From: CAWABB01 sp963780165
GTDB lineage: Bacteria; Bacteroidota; Ignavibacteria; UBA10030; UBA6906
Length of the DNA: 64,000 bases
Direction: 5' to 3'
Assembly: GCA_963780165.1 (NCBI GenBank)
Contig: CAWABB010000004.1
Location: 1-64,000, forward strand
The translations under genes were made by a program, and so were the position numbers. The notes under the pieces are model-generated. The model had not been told where the DNA came from. It did not search any database and saw only the letters and a list, made by a program, of their open reading frames with translations. Of the stretch, positions 42,564-51,501 are shown piece by piece (positions within the stretch are counted from its first letter, which is position 1; every line of letters starts with the position of its first letter).

Positions 42564-44753
42564 TTATATGTAGTAGAGATACTTCACCTTGAAGACACCG
42601 ACGCGGTCCGCAATCCGCATTCCCGAATCTGCCGATCCGGGAACTGAGGCCGAACTCTCCGGCCGGTCGCGCACCTCGTTCAGGGCAAGGTAGATCCAGC
42701 TCTTTGGGAGGAAGTTGTAGGATACGAGCAGCCCGCCGATGAGGTTCTCGACCCTGTGCGTGGATCGAAGCGTCGTGACGTCCACGTACATTCGGACGTT
42801 CAAGTTATTGATCGGTGTCACCGAAAGGAAAGGCCGGGCATTGTATGTCACTTCTTCGAGATCGCCGGCGGGATTCCCCTCGGCGTAGATGCCAAACGCC
42901 CCCCCCACCTGCAGCACCGGTAGCGCCCGCCATGCGATCTCGCCTGCGACGAAGGCGTTGTCCGCAAGATACTCCCTGGCGTAGTTGTATCCGTGCGTAT
43001 AGCCCAGGCTGAGCTGCCCCTCCCATGAGGGGGACACGTTGTACCAGGATCCCAGGCTCGCCTCGAAATAGTTGTACGTCACGCCCCGGTCCTTCGCCCG
43101 GCCCGGTATGATATTGATCTCGTACCCCCAGTTGTCCCGAAGCTGCATGTTGAAGCCAAACACAATGATATGGTCGGTGTAGAGATCTGCGTGCTCGTAG
43201 TACGCGGCCCCGCCACCGTACACAGTGATCTGGCTGATGTAGCCAGTATCGAAGTACCACGTGGGGCCGGTCAGCGCTGTGGCATCGATCGTCCCCCTCC
43301 ATGGTACGAACCCAACCGCACTCACGTCGAAATCGAGCCCGACCGCGCGTGCGCGGGCGAGCGTGATCCAGTTCTGGCCAAAACTCACAAACCCGGCCGA
43401 GAACGCATAGTCTCCCGAGCCGTTGGTGAACGAACGCGCGAGCTGATACGACAGCTGCCAGTCGGTGGTCCTGAATGCCCCGTCGATGTCGAGCACTCCG
43501 GAAAGGCCGCCCGCCGTCTGCTTCGAAACGAACAGGGCGCCGACCGACGAATTGTCGAGGATCGTGCGCTTTACACGTGCCGACGTGAACACCGATTTCT
43601 GTTCGACGAGAGTCTCCCCATCGACGGCATACTCCTGTTCACCGGTCGCTGCGACGAACCCGCCGTACTCCCATCCCGGAGCCCTGCCGAAAGCCTTCGT
43701 GCCTGCAATCAGTGGTACGATTGACCCATCGGGCAGGGAGCGGCCGATGCGCCGTGAATAGAAGAGTTCCATGGGTTTGTAGAAGCCCGTGTTGTTTTGC
43801 CTGCCGGAGGCGTTGAATATCTCGCTCCCCTCGGTGAAGAACGGGCGACGCTCCGAGAAATACGATTCGTACTGGCTGATGTTGAAGTTGAACGGGTCCG
43901 CCTCGATCTGCGCGAAATCGGGGTTGGCTGTAAGCAGAAGCGTGAGCTGCTCGGAAGGGTTGTAGAACAGGTCAAGTCCGACATCAGGGTCGGTGTCGTA
44001 GCCGGACCCGTTGTAGGTTGTCCGCGCGATGGCGACTGGGTACAATTCCAGATTCAACCCGGCTGCGGAGGGTTGGACCCCGTCGAACCGCAGCCGGCCA
44101 AACTTTGAGATCCGCATCCCTTCGTTCTGTTCGTACGCTGACCAGTAGAGATCTTCTTTCGTCCGCGACACCCAGCGGTCAAAGTCGAGACCCCACCCAC
44201 CGGATGTGTCGTCGTGCTTGATCGTGCGGTACGGGATCTCCATCTCCACGACGTACCCCGAGTCGTTGATAGCCGCCGCCGCCGTCCAGACTCCGTCGTA
44301 GCTGAAGTCTCTGTTTCTGCCGTCATCGAGCATGCGCGCGTCGGAGCGGACGCCCGACGCTGACACCGCAAACTTGTACGCGGTCTGCCTGTCGTTGAAC
44401 GTGTCCAGCATGATGGAGACGGCATCGCCGACATCCTGATCCAGGAGACCCGTGTTCGACTGGATCGTCGATCGCGGCTGTGAACAGATCATCAGACAGT
44501 AGAGCGCGTCGCCGGTCGAAAGCACCTTGGCGATTGTCCGTACCGTGGGGTTCTGGCCGTAGTAGGGCTGAAGCTGGAAGCCGAGGATGGTGGAATCCGC
44601 CGCCGCCCACTGAGGATCGATGAGCCCGTCGACCCCGATGGGCGTCGGGGTTGGCCGCACCGAGAGCGATCGGGTTTCCGTGTTCGGGGGCGTTGCGCTG
44701 CAGACGGCCGTCCCGAAAAGGAACGCCAACGCGCAAATATGAAATCGTCGCAT
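42564..44753 (-). CDS. DUF5916 outer-membrane protein with CBM9-like N-terminal domain
   Basis: The 729-residue product has a signal peptide (cleaved near CSATPP). A CBM9/DOMON-like beta-sandwich follows (about 35-240, GVDGLIDPQWAAADSTIL; AVSIMLDTFNDRQTAYKF; VVEMEIPYRTIKHDD), and then a long barrel-like region with FNFNISQYESYFSERRPFF. That last pattern is a hallmark of the DUF5916 family. Family members are found in the outer membrane of many Bacteroidota-like bacteria and remain uncharacterised. No partner gene is apparent; the next gene upstream (hydroxyproline operon end) is 74 bp away, but its own operon appears closed. Confidence 0.85.
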   Translation of the reverse strand: MRRFHICALAFLFGTAVCSATPPNTETRSLSVRPTPTPIGVDGLIDPQWAAADSTILGFQLQPYYGQNPTVRTIAKVLSTGDALYCLMICSQPRSTIQSNTGLLDQDVGDAVSIMLDTFNDRQTAYKFAVSASGVRSDARMLDDGRNRDFSYDGVWTAAAAINDSGYVVEMEIPYRTIKHDDTSGGWGLDFDRWVSRTKEDLYWSAYEQNEGMRISKFGRLRFDGVQPSAAGLNLELYPVAIARTTYNGSGYDTDPDVGLDLFYNPSEQLTLLLTANPDFAQIEADPFNFNISQYESYFSERRPFFTEGSEIFNASGRQNNTGFYKPMELFYSRRIGRSLPDGSIVPLIAGTKAFGRAPGWEYGGFVAATGEQEYAVDGETLVEQKSVFTSARVKRTILDNSSVGALFVSKQTAGGLSGVLDIDGAFRTTDWQLSYQLARSFTNGSGDYAFSAGFVSFGQNWITLARARAVGLDFDVSAVGFVPWRGTIDATALTGPTWYFDTGYISQITVYGGGAAYYEHADLYTDHIIVFGFNMQLRDNWGYEINIIPGRAKDRGVTYNYFEASLGSWYNVSPSWEGQLSLGYTHGYNYAREYLADNAFVAGEIAWRALPVLQVGGAFGIYAEGNPAGDLEEVTYNARPFLSVTPINNLNVRMYVDVTTLRSTHRVENLIGGLLVSYNFLPKSWIYLALNEVRDRPESSASVPGSADSGMRIADRVGVFKVKYLYYI

Positions 44754-44827
44754 GCGGTACCCGGAGTCCAGTGGGTACCTTTTTGACGAGCTTTTGGCGA
44801 GAAAAGTTGCGGCCTACCCCGGGGGGT

Positions 44828-46075
44828 TCAGCTGAAGCGCTCGGGTGAGAGCTGACGGATGTCGATCCCGGGGGCGCGTCCGGCAACCAGATCGGTGACC
44901 AGCGTCCCGGTGACGGCTGCCAGCGTCATGCCAAGCATCGCGTGCCCTGTCGCAGCGATGAGGTTGTTGAGGCTCGAGAATCGGCCGATATACGGCAGTC
45001 CATCAGGAGTGCAGGGGCGCAGGCCGCTCCAGATGGCGGCTGTCGACCGGTCGGGCGTCGGGATCCCTTCCAGATACAGAGGGACAGCCTTGAGGATGGC
45101 CCCCACCCTGCGCTGGTTGACGGAGAGGTCGAGACCCGCAAGCTCCATCGTCCCCGCGAACCGGATGGAGTCGCCGAGCGGCGTGAGCACTACGCGCGCT
45201 TCCGTGAAGATCATGGGGATCGAGGGCATGCGTGAAGGGGCCGGGCCGGTGACGCTGTACCCCTTCCCGGGCTGCATCGGTAGGGCGATGCCCAGATCTC
45301 GCAGGATGGAGGAGGACCACGCCCCCCCCGCCAGGACGAACTCGTCTCCCGGAATGTCGCCCCTGGATGTGGTGACCGCTGCGATGCGATTCCCCTCGCG
45401 AACGAAGCCCGTCACTGTCGTTCCGCCCAGCACATTCGCACCGGCCCTCTCGATCGATGCCGTGAGGGCGCGCATGAAATCGGATGGGGACAGGTGGGCA
45501 TCGCCGGGGTAGTACACCCCTCCGGTTGCCAGGAAGGTCGCCGATGGCTCCAGCTTCTCGAGGCCGGCCCGGTCCAGGACCTCCGCCTCGACCCCGAGCG
45601 TACGCGCGAGCCCGGCTTCCTCTTCGCATCCTCCCCGCCCGGCGGGAGTGCGGAAGAGCATCAGCAGTCCACGATTCTCCAATCCACAGCGGAGGCCGTC
45701 ACGCTCGATCATCTCGCGGACGAGGCGAAGGCTTGTCTGGCAGAGATCTCTCAGTAACGTCATGCTGCGATGCACGTGAGCCTCGGTGCTGGACTTGCGG
45801 AAGCTCCAGACCCACGAGATGAGATCGCGGTCGAGACGGGGCTTAATATAGAAGGGGCTCTCCGGATCGAGCATCCATTTCATGCCCTGGGAGATCACGC
45901 CTGGATGGGCCATAGGGATGAAATGGCTGGGCACGAGGAGTCCGGCGTTATGGAGGGAACACGCCTGGCCGGGCTGGTCGCGGTCGAGCAGGGTGATCGA
46001 GTGGCCTTCGCGTTGCAGCGCGTAGGCCGTCGCAAGCCCGACGGCTCCCCCGCCGATGATAACGATGCGGCTCAT
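44828..46075 (-). CDS. FAD-dependent D-amino-acid (D-hydroxyproline) dehydrogenase
   Basis: The 415-residue DAO-family flavoprotein starts with the Rossmann motif IVIIGGGAVGLATAYAL. It carries the C-terminal FAD segment WSGLRPCTPDGLPYIG and ATGHAMLGMTLA, as in DadA and glycine oxidase relatives. It overlaps the epimerase stop by one base (TGATG), so it is translationally coupled. In the hydroxyproline pathway it would oxidise cis-4-hydroxy-D-proline to 1-pyrroline-4-hydroxy-2-carboxylate. Sequence alone would only say D-amino-acid dehydrogenase; the substrate is inferred from the operon. Confidence 0.88.
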   Translation of the reverse strand: MSRIVIIGGGAVGLATAYALQREGHSITLLDRDQPGQACSLHNAGLLVPSHFIPMAHPGVISQGMKWMLDPESPFYIKPRLDRDLISWVWSFRKSSTEAHVHRSMTLLRDLCQTSLRLVREMIERDGLRCGLENRGLLMLFRTPAGRGGCEEEAGLARTLGVEAEVLDRAGLEKLEPSATFLATGGVYYPGDAHLSPSDFMRALTASIERAGANVLGGTTVTGFVREGNRIAAVTTSRGDIPGDEFVLAGGAWSSSILRDLGIALPMQPGKGYSVTGPAPSRMPSIPMIFTEARVVLTPLGDSIRFAGTMELAGLDLSVNQRRVGAILKAVPLYLEGIPTPDRSTAAIWSGLRPCTPDGLPYIGRFSSLNNLIAATGHAMLGMTLAAVTGTLVTDLVAGRAPGIDIRQLSPERFS

Positions 46076-47076
46076 CAGAGCACCTGGAATCCGTGGCGAT
46101 ACGGGTCGTCGTCATCGATGAAGATGGTGTTGAACCCTGTGATTCGCGCCCAGCCTTCGATGCTGGGAACGATCGCGGGGATGCCGCCAACGGTGGTTGC
46201 GGCCTCGACCCTCCCGCGGAACAGGCTTCCGATGATGCTCTCGTGAACGAACTCATCACCCGGCTTCAGCACACCGCGCGATGCCAGCTGTGCCATCCGT
46301 GCCGATGTCCCCGTGCCGCACGGCGAACGATCGATGGCTTTCTCTCCGTAGAAGACGGCGTTCCTCGCGTGTGCTTCCGGGTTTCGCGGCGGGCCAGTCC
46401 ACTGCACGTGACTGAGCCCTTTGATTGCGGGATCGGCGGGGTGAAGAAAGGAGTATTTCTCGTTCAACAGGCGCCGGACAATGGGGCTGAGGCGGATCAC
46501 GTCGGCTGCCGCGAGGGCGTCGAGTCCGGCGTAGTTCCGCTGGGGTTCGATGATCGCATAGAAATTGCCCCCGTACGCGACGTCCAGCGTGAGGGTCCCA
46601 AGATCCGGGCAGTCTACGGTCAGGCCCTTCGAGTGGAGGAAAGACGGGACATTCACGATTTTGACTCCCGTGACCCTCTCATCCTTGAGCGTGTAGTGGG
46701 CCTCCACGAGCCCCGCGGGGACCTCGAGCCTGAGCACACCGGGCTGCTTCGGTGTCACGAGCCGGTGCTCGATCATCACCGTGACCGTGCCGATCGTGCC
46801 GTGCCCGCACATGGGGAGACATCCGCTGGTTTCGATGAACAGGATGCCGATATCGTTCGCCGGGTCCGCAGGCGGGTAGAGGATGCTGCCCGACATCATA
46901 TCGTGCCCGCGCGGCTCGAACATCAGGCCGGTCCGGATCCAGTCGTGGCGCGTCAGAAACTCAAGCCGCCGCTCGGCCATTGTTGTGGCATCAAGCCGGG
47001 GACCGCCGCCCGCGACCACGCGCACGGGGTTGCCGCAGGTATGGGCGTCGATGCAAAAAAAGGAGTGCTGGGCCAT
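46075..47076 (-). CDS. 4-hydroxyproline 2-epimerase (proline racemase family)
   Basis: The 333-residue protein has both catalytic cysteines of the family: Cys90 in LPMCGHGTIG and Cys253 in SPCGTGTSAR. Two cysteines indicate epimerase/racemase rather than the Thr-containing dehydratases. It would interconvert trans-4-hydroxy-L-proline and cis-4-hydroxy-D-proline, the first step of bacterial hydroxyproline breakdown. Proline racemase is the alternative, but neighbouring genes supply all later hydroxyproline steps. It is located 59 bp after the GntR gene. Confidence 0.92.
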   Translation of the reverse strand: MAQHSFFCIDAHTCGNPVRVVAGGGPRLDATTMAERRLEFLTRHDWIRTGLMFEPRGHDMMSGSILYPPADPANDIGILFIETSGCLPMCGHGTIGTVTVMIEHRLVTPKQPGVLRLEVPAGLVEAHYTLKDERVTGVKIVNVPSFLHSKGLTVDCPDLGTLTLDVAYGGNFYAIIEPQRNYAGLDALAAADVIRLSPIVRRLLNEKYSFLHPADPAIKGLSHVQWTGPPRNPEAHARNAVFYGEKAIDRSPCGTGTSARMAQLASRGVLKPGDEFVHESIIGSLFRGRVEAATTVGGIPAIVPSIEGWARITGFNTIFIDDDDPYRHGFQVL

Positions 47077-47135
47077 GGGGAGAACAACCGACGATGAGTG
47101 AAAGACGATCGATAGTCGACAGCGGAAAGATCCGG

Positions 47136-47819
47136 TTACATCTCCACGGTTGTGCGCGTGAATTCGGTCATGTAATCCAACAGGTCGTCGGACCCCTTCT
47201 GTGCCGCTGCCTCGTCACCCTGGGCGACGGCAATCATGAGCCTGGCGTGCAGGTTGGCGGTGCGTGTGAGGTCGCCGGTATGCCGGAACGTGTACCAGAA
47301 CCGCCGGCAGTGCGTATGCAGCGGGGAGACGGCCTGGGCGGCGAACGGATTCTTTGCCGCCGCCTCCAGAATCTCGTCGAAATCGTGGTCGACGCGCATG
47401 AACGCTTCCAGGTCCTCCCGGGCAGCCGCCTTCCTGATCGCGGCTGCGGCGGCGCGGAGGGCCGCGCGCTGTTCTTTGGTGGCGCGGCGCGCCGCGCTGG
47501 CGGCGATGAGCCGGTCCAGCGTCCGGCGGGTCTCGAGGAGCGCGAAATAGTCGGTGACGTTCAAGCCGGTGATGACGATGCCGCGCCGCGGAAGCGACCG
47601 CACCAGGCCGCGCACTTCCAGGCGCTTCAGGGCCTCCCTCGTTGGCGTGCGGCCGATCTCGATCTCCTGGATCAGGTCGGCCTCGGTCACGACGCTTCCA
47701 GGCTGAAGCTTCAGCGTGACGATCAGCTCTTCCAACCGGTGATACGCGCGGTCGGCGAGCGTGCGCTGCTCGGTCCGGGCGCTGCGCTGCGCGCGCGTGA
47801 GTATTCCTTCGGCTTGCAT
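47136..47819 (-). CDS. GntR family regulator, FCD subfamily
   Basis: The 227-residue protein has an N-terminal winged helix (DRAYHRLEELIVTLKLQPGS; EIEIGRTPTREALKRLEVRG) and a C-terminal all-helical FCD ligand domain. The domain includes VDHDFDEILEAAAKNP, with the metal-binding Asp/His pattern, and NLHARLMIAVAQGD. It lies inside the hydroxyproline operon, between the aldehyde dehydrogenase and epimerase genes. It probably controls the operon through the TGGATACCA-like site in the promoter spacer at 50260-50268. Hydroxyproline or a pathway intermediate is the likely ligand. Confidence 0.88.
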   Translation of the reverse strand: MQAEGILTRAQRSARTEQRTLADRAYHRLEELIVTLKLQPGSVVTEADLIQEIEIGRTPTREALKRLEVRGLVRSLPRRGIVITGLNVTDYFALLETRRTLDRLIAASAARRATKEQRAALRAAAAAIRKAAAREDLEAFMRVDHDFDEILEAAAKNPFAAQAVSPLHTHCRRFWYTFRHTGDLTRTANLHARLMIAVAQGDEAAAQKGSDDLLDYMTEFTRTTVEM

Positions 47820-47851
47820 GGGACTCGATCCCCCCGATCTCGTCTCTTTCT

Positions 47852-49288
47852 TTACGGCTGCGTGTAGCATGTTGTCACCGTCGTGTAGAACTCGATTGCG
47901 TAGCGTCCCTGCTCGCGCGTCCCGTAGCTCGAGCCCTTCCTCCCGCCGAAGGGCACGTGGTAGTCCACACCTGCGGTGGGCAGATTGACCATGACCATTC
48001 CTGCCTGTGCGTGCCGCTTGAAGTGCGAAGCATACTTCAGGCTCGTCGTGCAGATGCCGGCGGACAGTCCGAACTCCGTATCGTTTGCCGCGGCGAGCGC
48101 TTCGTCGTAATCCTTGACGCGGATGACCGACGCGACCGGTCCGAAAACCTCCTCGCGGTTGATCCGCATGCGTCCCGTCGTGCCGGTGATCAGTGCCGGT
48201 GCAAAATAGAAACCGTCCTTCGGGCGCCGGAGCCGATGCCCTCCGGCGGCGAGCACGCCGCCTTCCGATACGCCGATCCCGACGTAGGAAAGGTCCTTCT
48301 CCAGCTGGGCCTCGTCGACGACCGGGCCGATCTCCGTTCCTTCGGCAAGCGCGTCGTCCACTTTCAGCGCTCCCATCCGGTTCGTCATCGCGGCGATGAA
48401 CCGGTCGTGGATCCCGTCGGTCACGATCAGGCGACTCGAGGCCGTGCACCGCTGGCCTGTTGCGAAGAACGAGCCCTGCAGTGCCGCAGTGACGGCAATG
48501 TCGAGGTCCGCGTCGTCGAGGACCACGAGCGGGTTCTTTCCACCCATCTCCAGCTGCGCGCGCGCCATGCGCTTCGCGCAGTCCACTGCGACGGAGCGCC
48601 CGGTCTCGACGGACCCCGTGAAGCTGATGCCCGCGATTCCGCGGTGTGTCACCATGCTTTGTCCGACGACGCGCCCGGGGCCCATCACCAGGTTGAACAC
48701 GCCTCGGGGCAACGCAGTGCGGCTCAGGATTTCCGCCATCGCCCACGCGCAGCCCGGGGCGAGGTCGGCCGGCTTCAGCACGACGGTGTTGCCGAAGGCG
48801 AGCGCGGGAGCGACCTTCCACGCGGGTATCGCGATGGGAAAGTTCCAGGGGGTGATGAGCCCGACCACACCAAGCGGTTTGCGCAGGACGTCGATCGTGA
48901 CGCCCGGCCGCACAGAAGCAATGTGTTCCCCCGCGGTGCGGAGTGCCTCACCAGCAAAGTACTTGAAGATATACCCCGCGCGTGTGACCTCCGCTACACT
49001 CTCGGAGAGAGTCTTTCCTTCCTCTCTGGCCAAAAGACGCCCGATTTCGGCCTTTCTGACCAGAAGTTCGCTTCCGGTTGCGTCCAGGACGTCGAAGCGT
49101 AGCTGGGGGGTGCTTTCAGACCATCCGGGGAGGGCCCGCTCGGCCGCAGCGACCGCCGCCTCCACATCCTCCTTCCCGCCCTGGGTGTACAGGCCTACGA
49201 TGTCCGCGATGTCAGACGGGTTGATGTTCTCGCGTGCCGCAGCGCCGCTGGCCCATTGCCCGTCGACGAAATTCCTGTGGACTTCCAT
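47852..49288 (-). CDS. aldehyde dehydrogenase, probably 2-oxoglutarate semialdehyde dehydrogenase
   Basis: The 478-residue enzyme has the ALDH motifs: TPWNFP near 147, the general base Glu247 in QLEMGGKN, and catalytic Cys281 in GQRCTAS. The C-terminal EVFGPVASVIRV follows. It would oxidise 2-oxoglutarate semialdehyde to 2-oxoglutarate, the last step of the pathway. I start at 49288 because AGGAGG is then nine bases upstream; the ATG at 49297 overlaps the preceding stop and leaves no room for the ribosome site. Confidence 0.9.
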   Translation of the reverse strand: MEVHRNFVDGQWASGAAARENINPSDIADIVGLYTQGGKEDVEAAVAAAERALPGWSESTPQLRFDVLDATGSELLVRKAEIGRLLAREEGKTLSESVAEVTRAGYIFKYFAGEALRTAGEHIASVRPGVTIDVLRKPLGVVGLITPWNFPIAIPAWKVAPALAFGNTVVLKPADLAPGCAWAMAEILSRTALPRGVFNLVMGPGRVVGQSMVTHRGIAGISFTGSVETGRSVAVDCAKRMARAQLEMGGKNPLVVLDDADLDIAVTAALQGSFFATGQRCTASSRLIVTDGIHDRFIAAMTNRMGALKVDDALAEGTEIGPVVDEAQLEKDLSYVGIGVSEGGVLAAGGHRLRRPKDGFYFAPALITGTTGRMRINREEVFGPVASVIRVKDYDEALAAANDTEFGLSAGICTTSLKYASHFKRHAQAGMVMVNLPTAGVDYHVPFGGRKGSSYGTREQGRYAIEFYTTVTTCYTQP

Positions 49289-49293
49289 AGCGA

Positions 49294-50214
49294 TCATCCC
49301 CTCCTGATCATCAGCGATGACAGATCCGGTCGTGTCGCAATTGCCGCGGCCACGATCGCTTCCACCTCGATGCGCTCCTGGCCCGTGAGTGGGAGCCGCG
49401 GGGGGCGGACACCCTCGTCGCCCAGTCCCGCCATCGCCTGTGCCATCTTGATGTACTGGACGAACTTCACCGACGTATCGAGGTGAAGCAGCGGCATGAA
49501 CCAGCGGTACAGTGCGCGTGCCGCGTCGAGCCGGCCTTCGCGGATGAGCGCATAGAGTGCGACGGTCTCCTCCGGGAAAGCGCACACGAGGCCGGCGACC
49601 CAGCCGTCCGCTCCCAGCAGCAAGCTCTCGAACGCCAGGTCGTCGACGCCGACAAAAATGCGGTAGCGATCGCCGACCCGGTTGATGATGTCCGTGATGC
49701 GCCTCGGGTCGTCGGAGGATTCCTTGAGCGCGACGAACGCCGGAACGTCGGCAAGGTCTTCGAACATATCCGGAGTGACGTCGACGCGGTACGCGACGGG
49801 ATTGTTGTAGAGCATGATGGGGAGAGGCGACGCGTCGGCGACCGACCGGAGATAGGTGAGCGTTTCGCGCCTGTCGGAGACATACTGCATGGGCGGGAGG
49901 AGCATGATGCCCGTTGCTCCGGCAGCGGCCGCGTCGGCGGCAAATGTCCGCGCGGAGTCTGTCGTTGTCTCTGCGAGGCCCGTCAGGACGGGCATGCGGC
50001 CCGACGCTGCGGCGTGTGCGCACCGGATGGCAGTCAGCTTCTCGGCGCGGGTGAGGGCACCCGCCTCACCGAGCGATCCATTGACAACGAGGCCGTGCAC
50101 GCCCGCGCGCACGAGTCGATCGATGTGCCGTTCCATTGCGGCCGTGTTGAGGGCGCCGGTCGCATCGAACGGCGTGGTGGCGGCGGGGAAGACGCCGGTC
50201 CAGGGGGTGTGCAT
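49294..50214 (-). CDS. DapA-family lyase, probably 1-pyrroline-4-hydroxy-2-carboxylate deaminase
   Basis: The 306-residue protein shows the DHDPS/NAL fold signatures: NGSLGEAGALT near 45, the catalytic Tyr136 in MLYNNP and Schiff-base Lys164 in VALKESSDD. In place of the DapA GTTGE it has GSLGE, as in non-DapA members. As first gene of the hydroxyproline operon it most likely deaminates and dehydrates 1-pyrroline-4-hydroxy-2-carboxylate to 2-oxoglutarate semialdehyde. Other lyase substrates are possible, but all partner enzymes are next to it. Its stop overlaps the following gene's ribosome site. Confidence 0.9.
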   Translation of the reverse strand: MHTPWTGVFPAATTPFDATGALNTAAMERHIDRLVRAGVHGLVVNGSLGEAGALTRAEKLTAIRCAHAAASGRMPVLTGLAETTTDSARTFAADAAAAGATGIMLLPPMQYVSDRRETLTYLRSVADASPLPIMLYNNPVAYRVDVTPDMFEDLADVPAFVALKESSDDPRRITDIINRVGDRYRIFVGVDDLAFESLLLGADGWVAGLVCAFPEETVALYALIREGRLDAARALYRWFMPLLHLDTSVKFVQYIKMAQAMAGLGDEGVRPPRLPLTGQERIEVEAIVAAAIATRPDLSSLMIRRG

Positions 50215-50248
50215 GGCGGTCTCCTGGTTGTGGTGGGAGGAGGTCCGT

Positions 50249-50277
50249 AATATATCAGGTGGATACCAAACGCGCAA
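50249..50277 (-). promoter_or_regulatory. predicted promoter and GntR operator of the hydroxyproline operon
   Basis: On the minus strand TTGCGC (50277-50272) and TATATT (50254-50249) are 17 bp apart. The spacer holds TGGTATCCA (minus strand, 50268-50260), resembling the T-G-G-T/A-C-C-A half-sites bound by GntR/FCD regulators, which fits the GntR gene in the operon. Confidence 0.55.
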
Positions 50278-50401
50278 GGACTGCGTTGGATTTTCCCTCG
50301 CAAGAGTCGTGTCCGATCCCTACATTGCCGCCGTCCGGATGGACCCCCGGGTGGGACAGGCGCGGCGATGGATCGGGTCCGTTCCCAGAGCGGAGGTTCG
50401 C

Positions 50402-50773
50402 ATGCGTGAGATCCCCAGGCGCTTTGTGGAGTTCACCGACGAGTACCCCGAGATTGCACGGGCGTACGAGCAGCTCGGCGCGGCGTGTCATCTGGCAGGA
50501 CCCCTGCCGAAGAAGGAGCGCGCGCTGATCAAACTCGCGATCTCCATCGGGGCCTGGCTGGAGGGTGCCGTCCACAGCCACGTCCGCAAGGCCCTGGAAG
50601 CTGGCGCCAGCCCCGCGGAAATCCGCCATACGGCCCTCCTCGCACTTCCAACGATCGGTTTCCCCTCGACAATGGCGGTACTGACATGGATTGACGATAT
50701 CCTGGTGGCCCCTGCGCCGAAAGGCGGAAAACGTCGGACGATTCGGGCGAAATCCGCGCGCCGGAAGCACTGA
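50402..50773 (+). CDS. carboxymuconolactone decarboxylase family protein
   Basis: The 123-residue product (start at 50402, GGAGG five bases upstream) has the all-alpha CMD/AhpD fold. It shows KKERALIKLAISIGAWLEGA and HSHVRKALEAGASPAEIRHT. The AhpD peroxidase CxxC is missing: the equivalent positions read VHSH, so antioxidant activity of the AhpD kind is unlikely. It is transcribed away from the hydroxyproline operon and about 160 bp ahead of the Rrf2 gene. Confidence 0.85.
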   Translation: MREIPRRFVEFTDEYPEIARAYEQLGAACHLAGPLPKKERALIKLAISIGAWLEGAVHSHVRKALEAGASPAEIRHTALLALPTIGFPSTMAVLTWIDDILVAPAPKGGKRRTIRAKSARRKH

Positions 50774-50881
50774 CCGGCCGGCACCTCAACAGACCGGATC
50801 GGGCGACTGATCGGCGTGGCTGGCGAGCTGTCCGGCTGGACCAGGCGGCAGCCAGCGCCGGCGGGCTGACGGGCCACCTGC

Positions 50882-50910
50882 TTGACTTTCTCGAAGCTTC
50901 ACTCTAAATT
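50882..50910 (+). promoter_or_regulatory. predicted sigma70 promoter of the Rrf2 gene
   Basis: TTGACT (50882-50887) and TAAATT (50905-50910) are 17 bp apart. The operator at 50907-50930 overlaps the -10 element. Confidence 0.7.
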
Positions 50911-50930
50911 AAGATAGAAAGGTCTGAATT
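50907..50930 (+). promoter_or_regulatory. predicted Rrf2 operator (autoregulation)
   Basis: AATTAAGA (50907-50914) and TCTGAATT (50923-50930) form an inverted repeat with 7 of 8 matching positions and an 8-base spacer. It overlaps the -10 box and the weak ribosome site (AAAGG) of the Rrf2 gene, so binding would block transcription and possibly translation. Confidence 0.55.
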
Positions 50931-50934
50931 AAAT

Positions 50935-51387
50935 ATGAGCCTCCTGTTCAGCCGCGAATGCGAATATGCCCTTCAGGCGCTCCTCTATCTGGCGCTGCAA
51001 CGGGAGGACAGCATGACCTCGATCAAGGTCCTGACCAGGAAGCTCGAAATCCCCTACCACTTTCTGGCCAAGATTCTTCAGAGACTCACGAAGAAGGGAC
51101 TTCTGCGATCACTGAAAGGTCCCACCGGCGGCTTTGCGCTTGCCCTGCCGGCTGAGCAGATCACGCTGTTTCAGATCATCGACGCTGTCGACGGTGCCGG
51201 GTTCATGGACACCTGCGTCCTCGGATTCGCGGAATGCTCGGGGCGCAACCCGTGCTCAGTGCACGATCAGTGGGGGTCGATGCGCACGTCGATCCATGCC
51301 ATGCTTGTCACCAAGAGCATCGCCCAGATGGCGCGCGAGACGAAGAAGCCGGAGTATATGACAAAGCGGGGGCGGGCCCAACGATGA
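50935..51387 (+). CDS. Rrf2 family Fe-S transcription regulator (NsrR/IscR-like)
   Basis: The 150-residue protein has the Rrf2 winged helix (MSLLFSRECEYALQALLYLA; ILQRLTKKGLLRSLKGPTGG). Three cysteines, Cys94, Cys101 and Cys107 (C-X6-C-X5-C), stand in the cluster-binding loop. Family members NsrR (NO sensing, [4Fe-4S]) and IscR ([2Fe-2S]) bind Fe-S clusters here. The genes downstream (NapH-like Fe-S protein, octahaem cytochrome) make an NO- or redox-sensing role likely. An operator-like inverted repeat overlaps its own promoter. Confidence 0.9.
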   Translation: MSLLFSRECEYALQALLYLALQREDSMTSIKVLTRKLEIPYHFLAKILQRLTKKGLLRSLKGPTGGFALALPAEQITLFQIIDAVDGAGFMDTCVLGFAECSGRNPCSVHDQWGSMRTSIHAMLVTKSIAQMARETKKPEYMTKRGRAQR

Positions 51388-51501
51388 AGCGGAGAGTCGC
51401 ACGGAGACGCGTGGAGGTGGCGGTGGAGCGTGAGGGGACCGGAAGGAACGCAGGGAAATGTGGCAACCCCTGGGGAAAGATACCGGGACATACGACGGGA
51501 C

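Noticed and set aside
50402..50773. AhpD-type alkylhydroperoxidase
   Set aside because: The CxxC needed for that activity is absent, so I kept only the family-level name.
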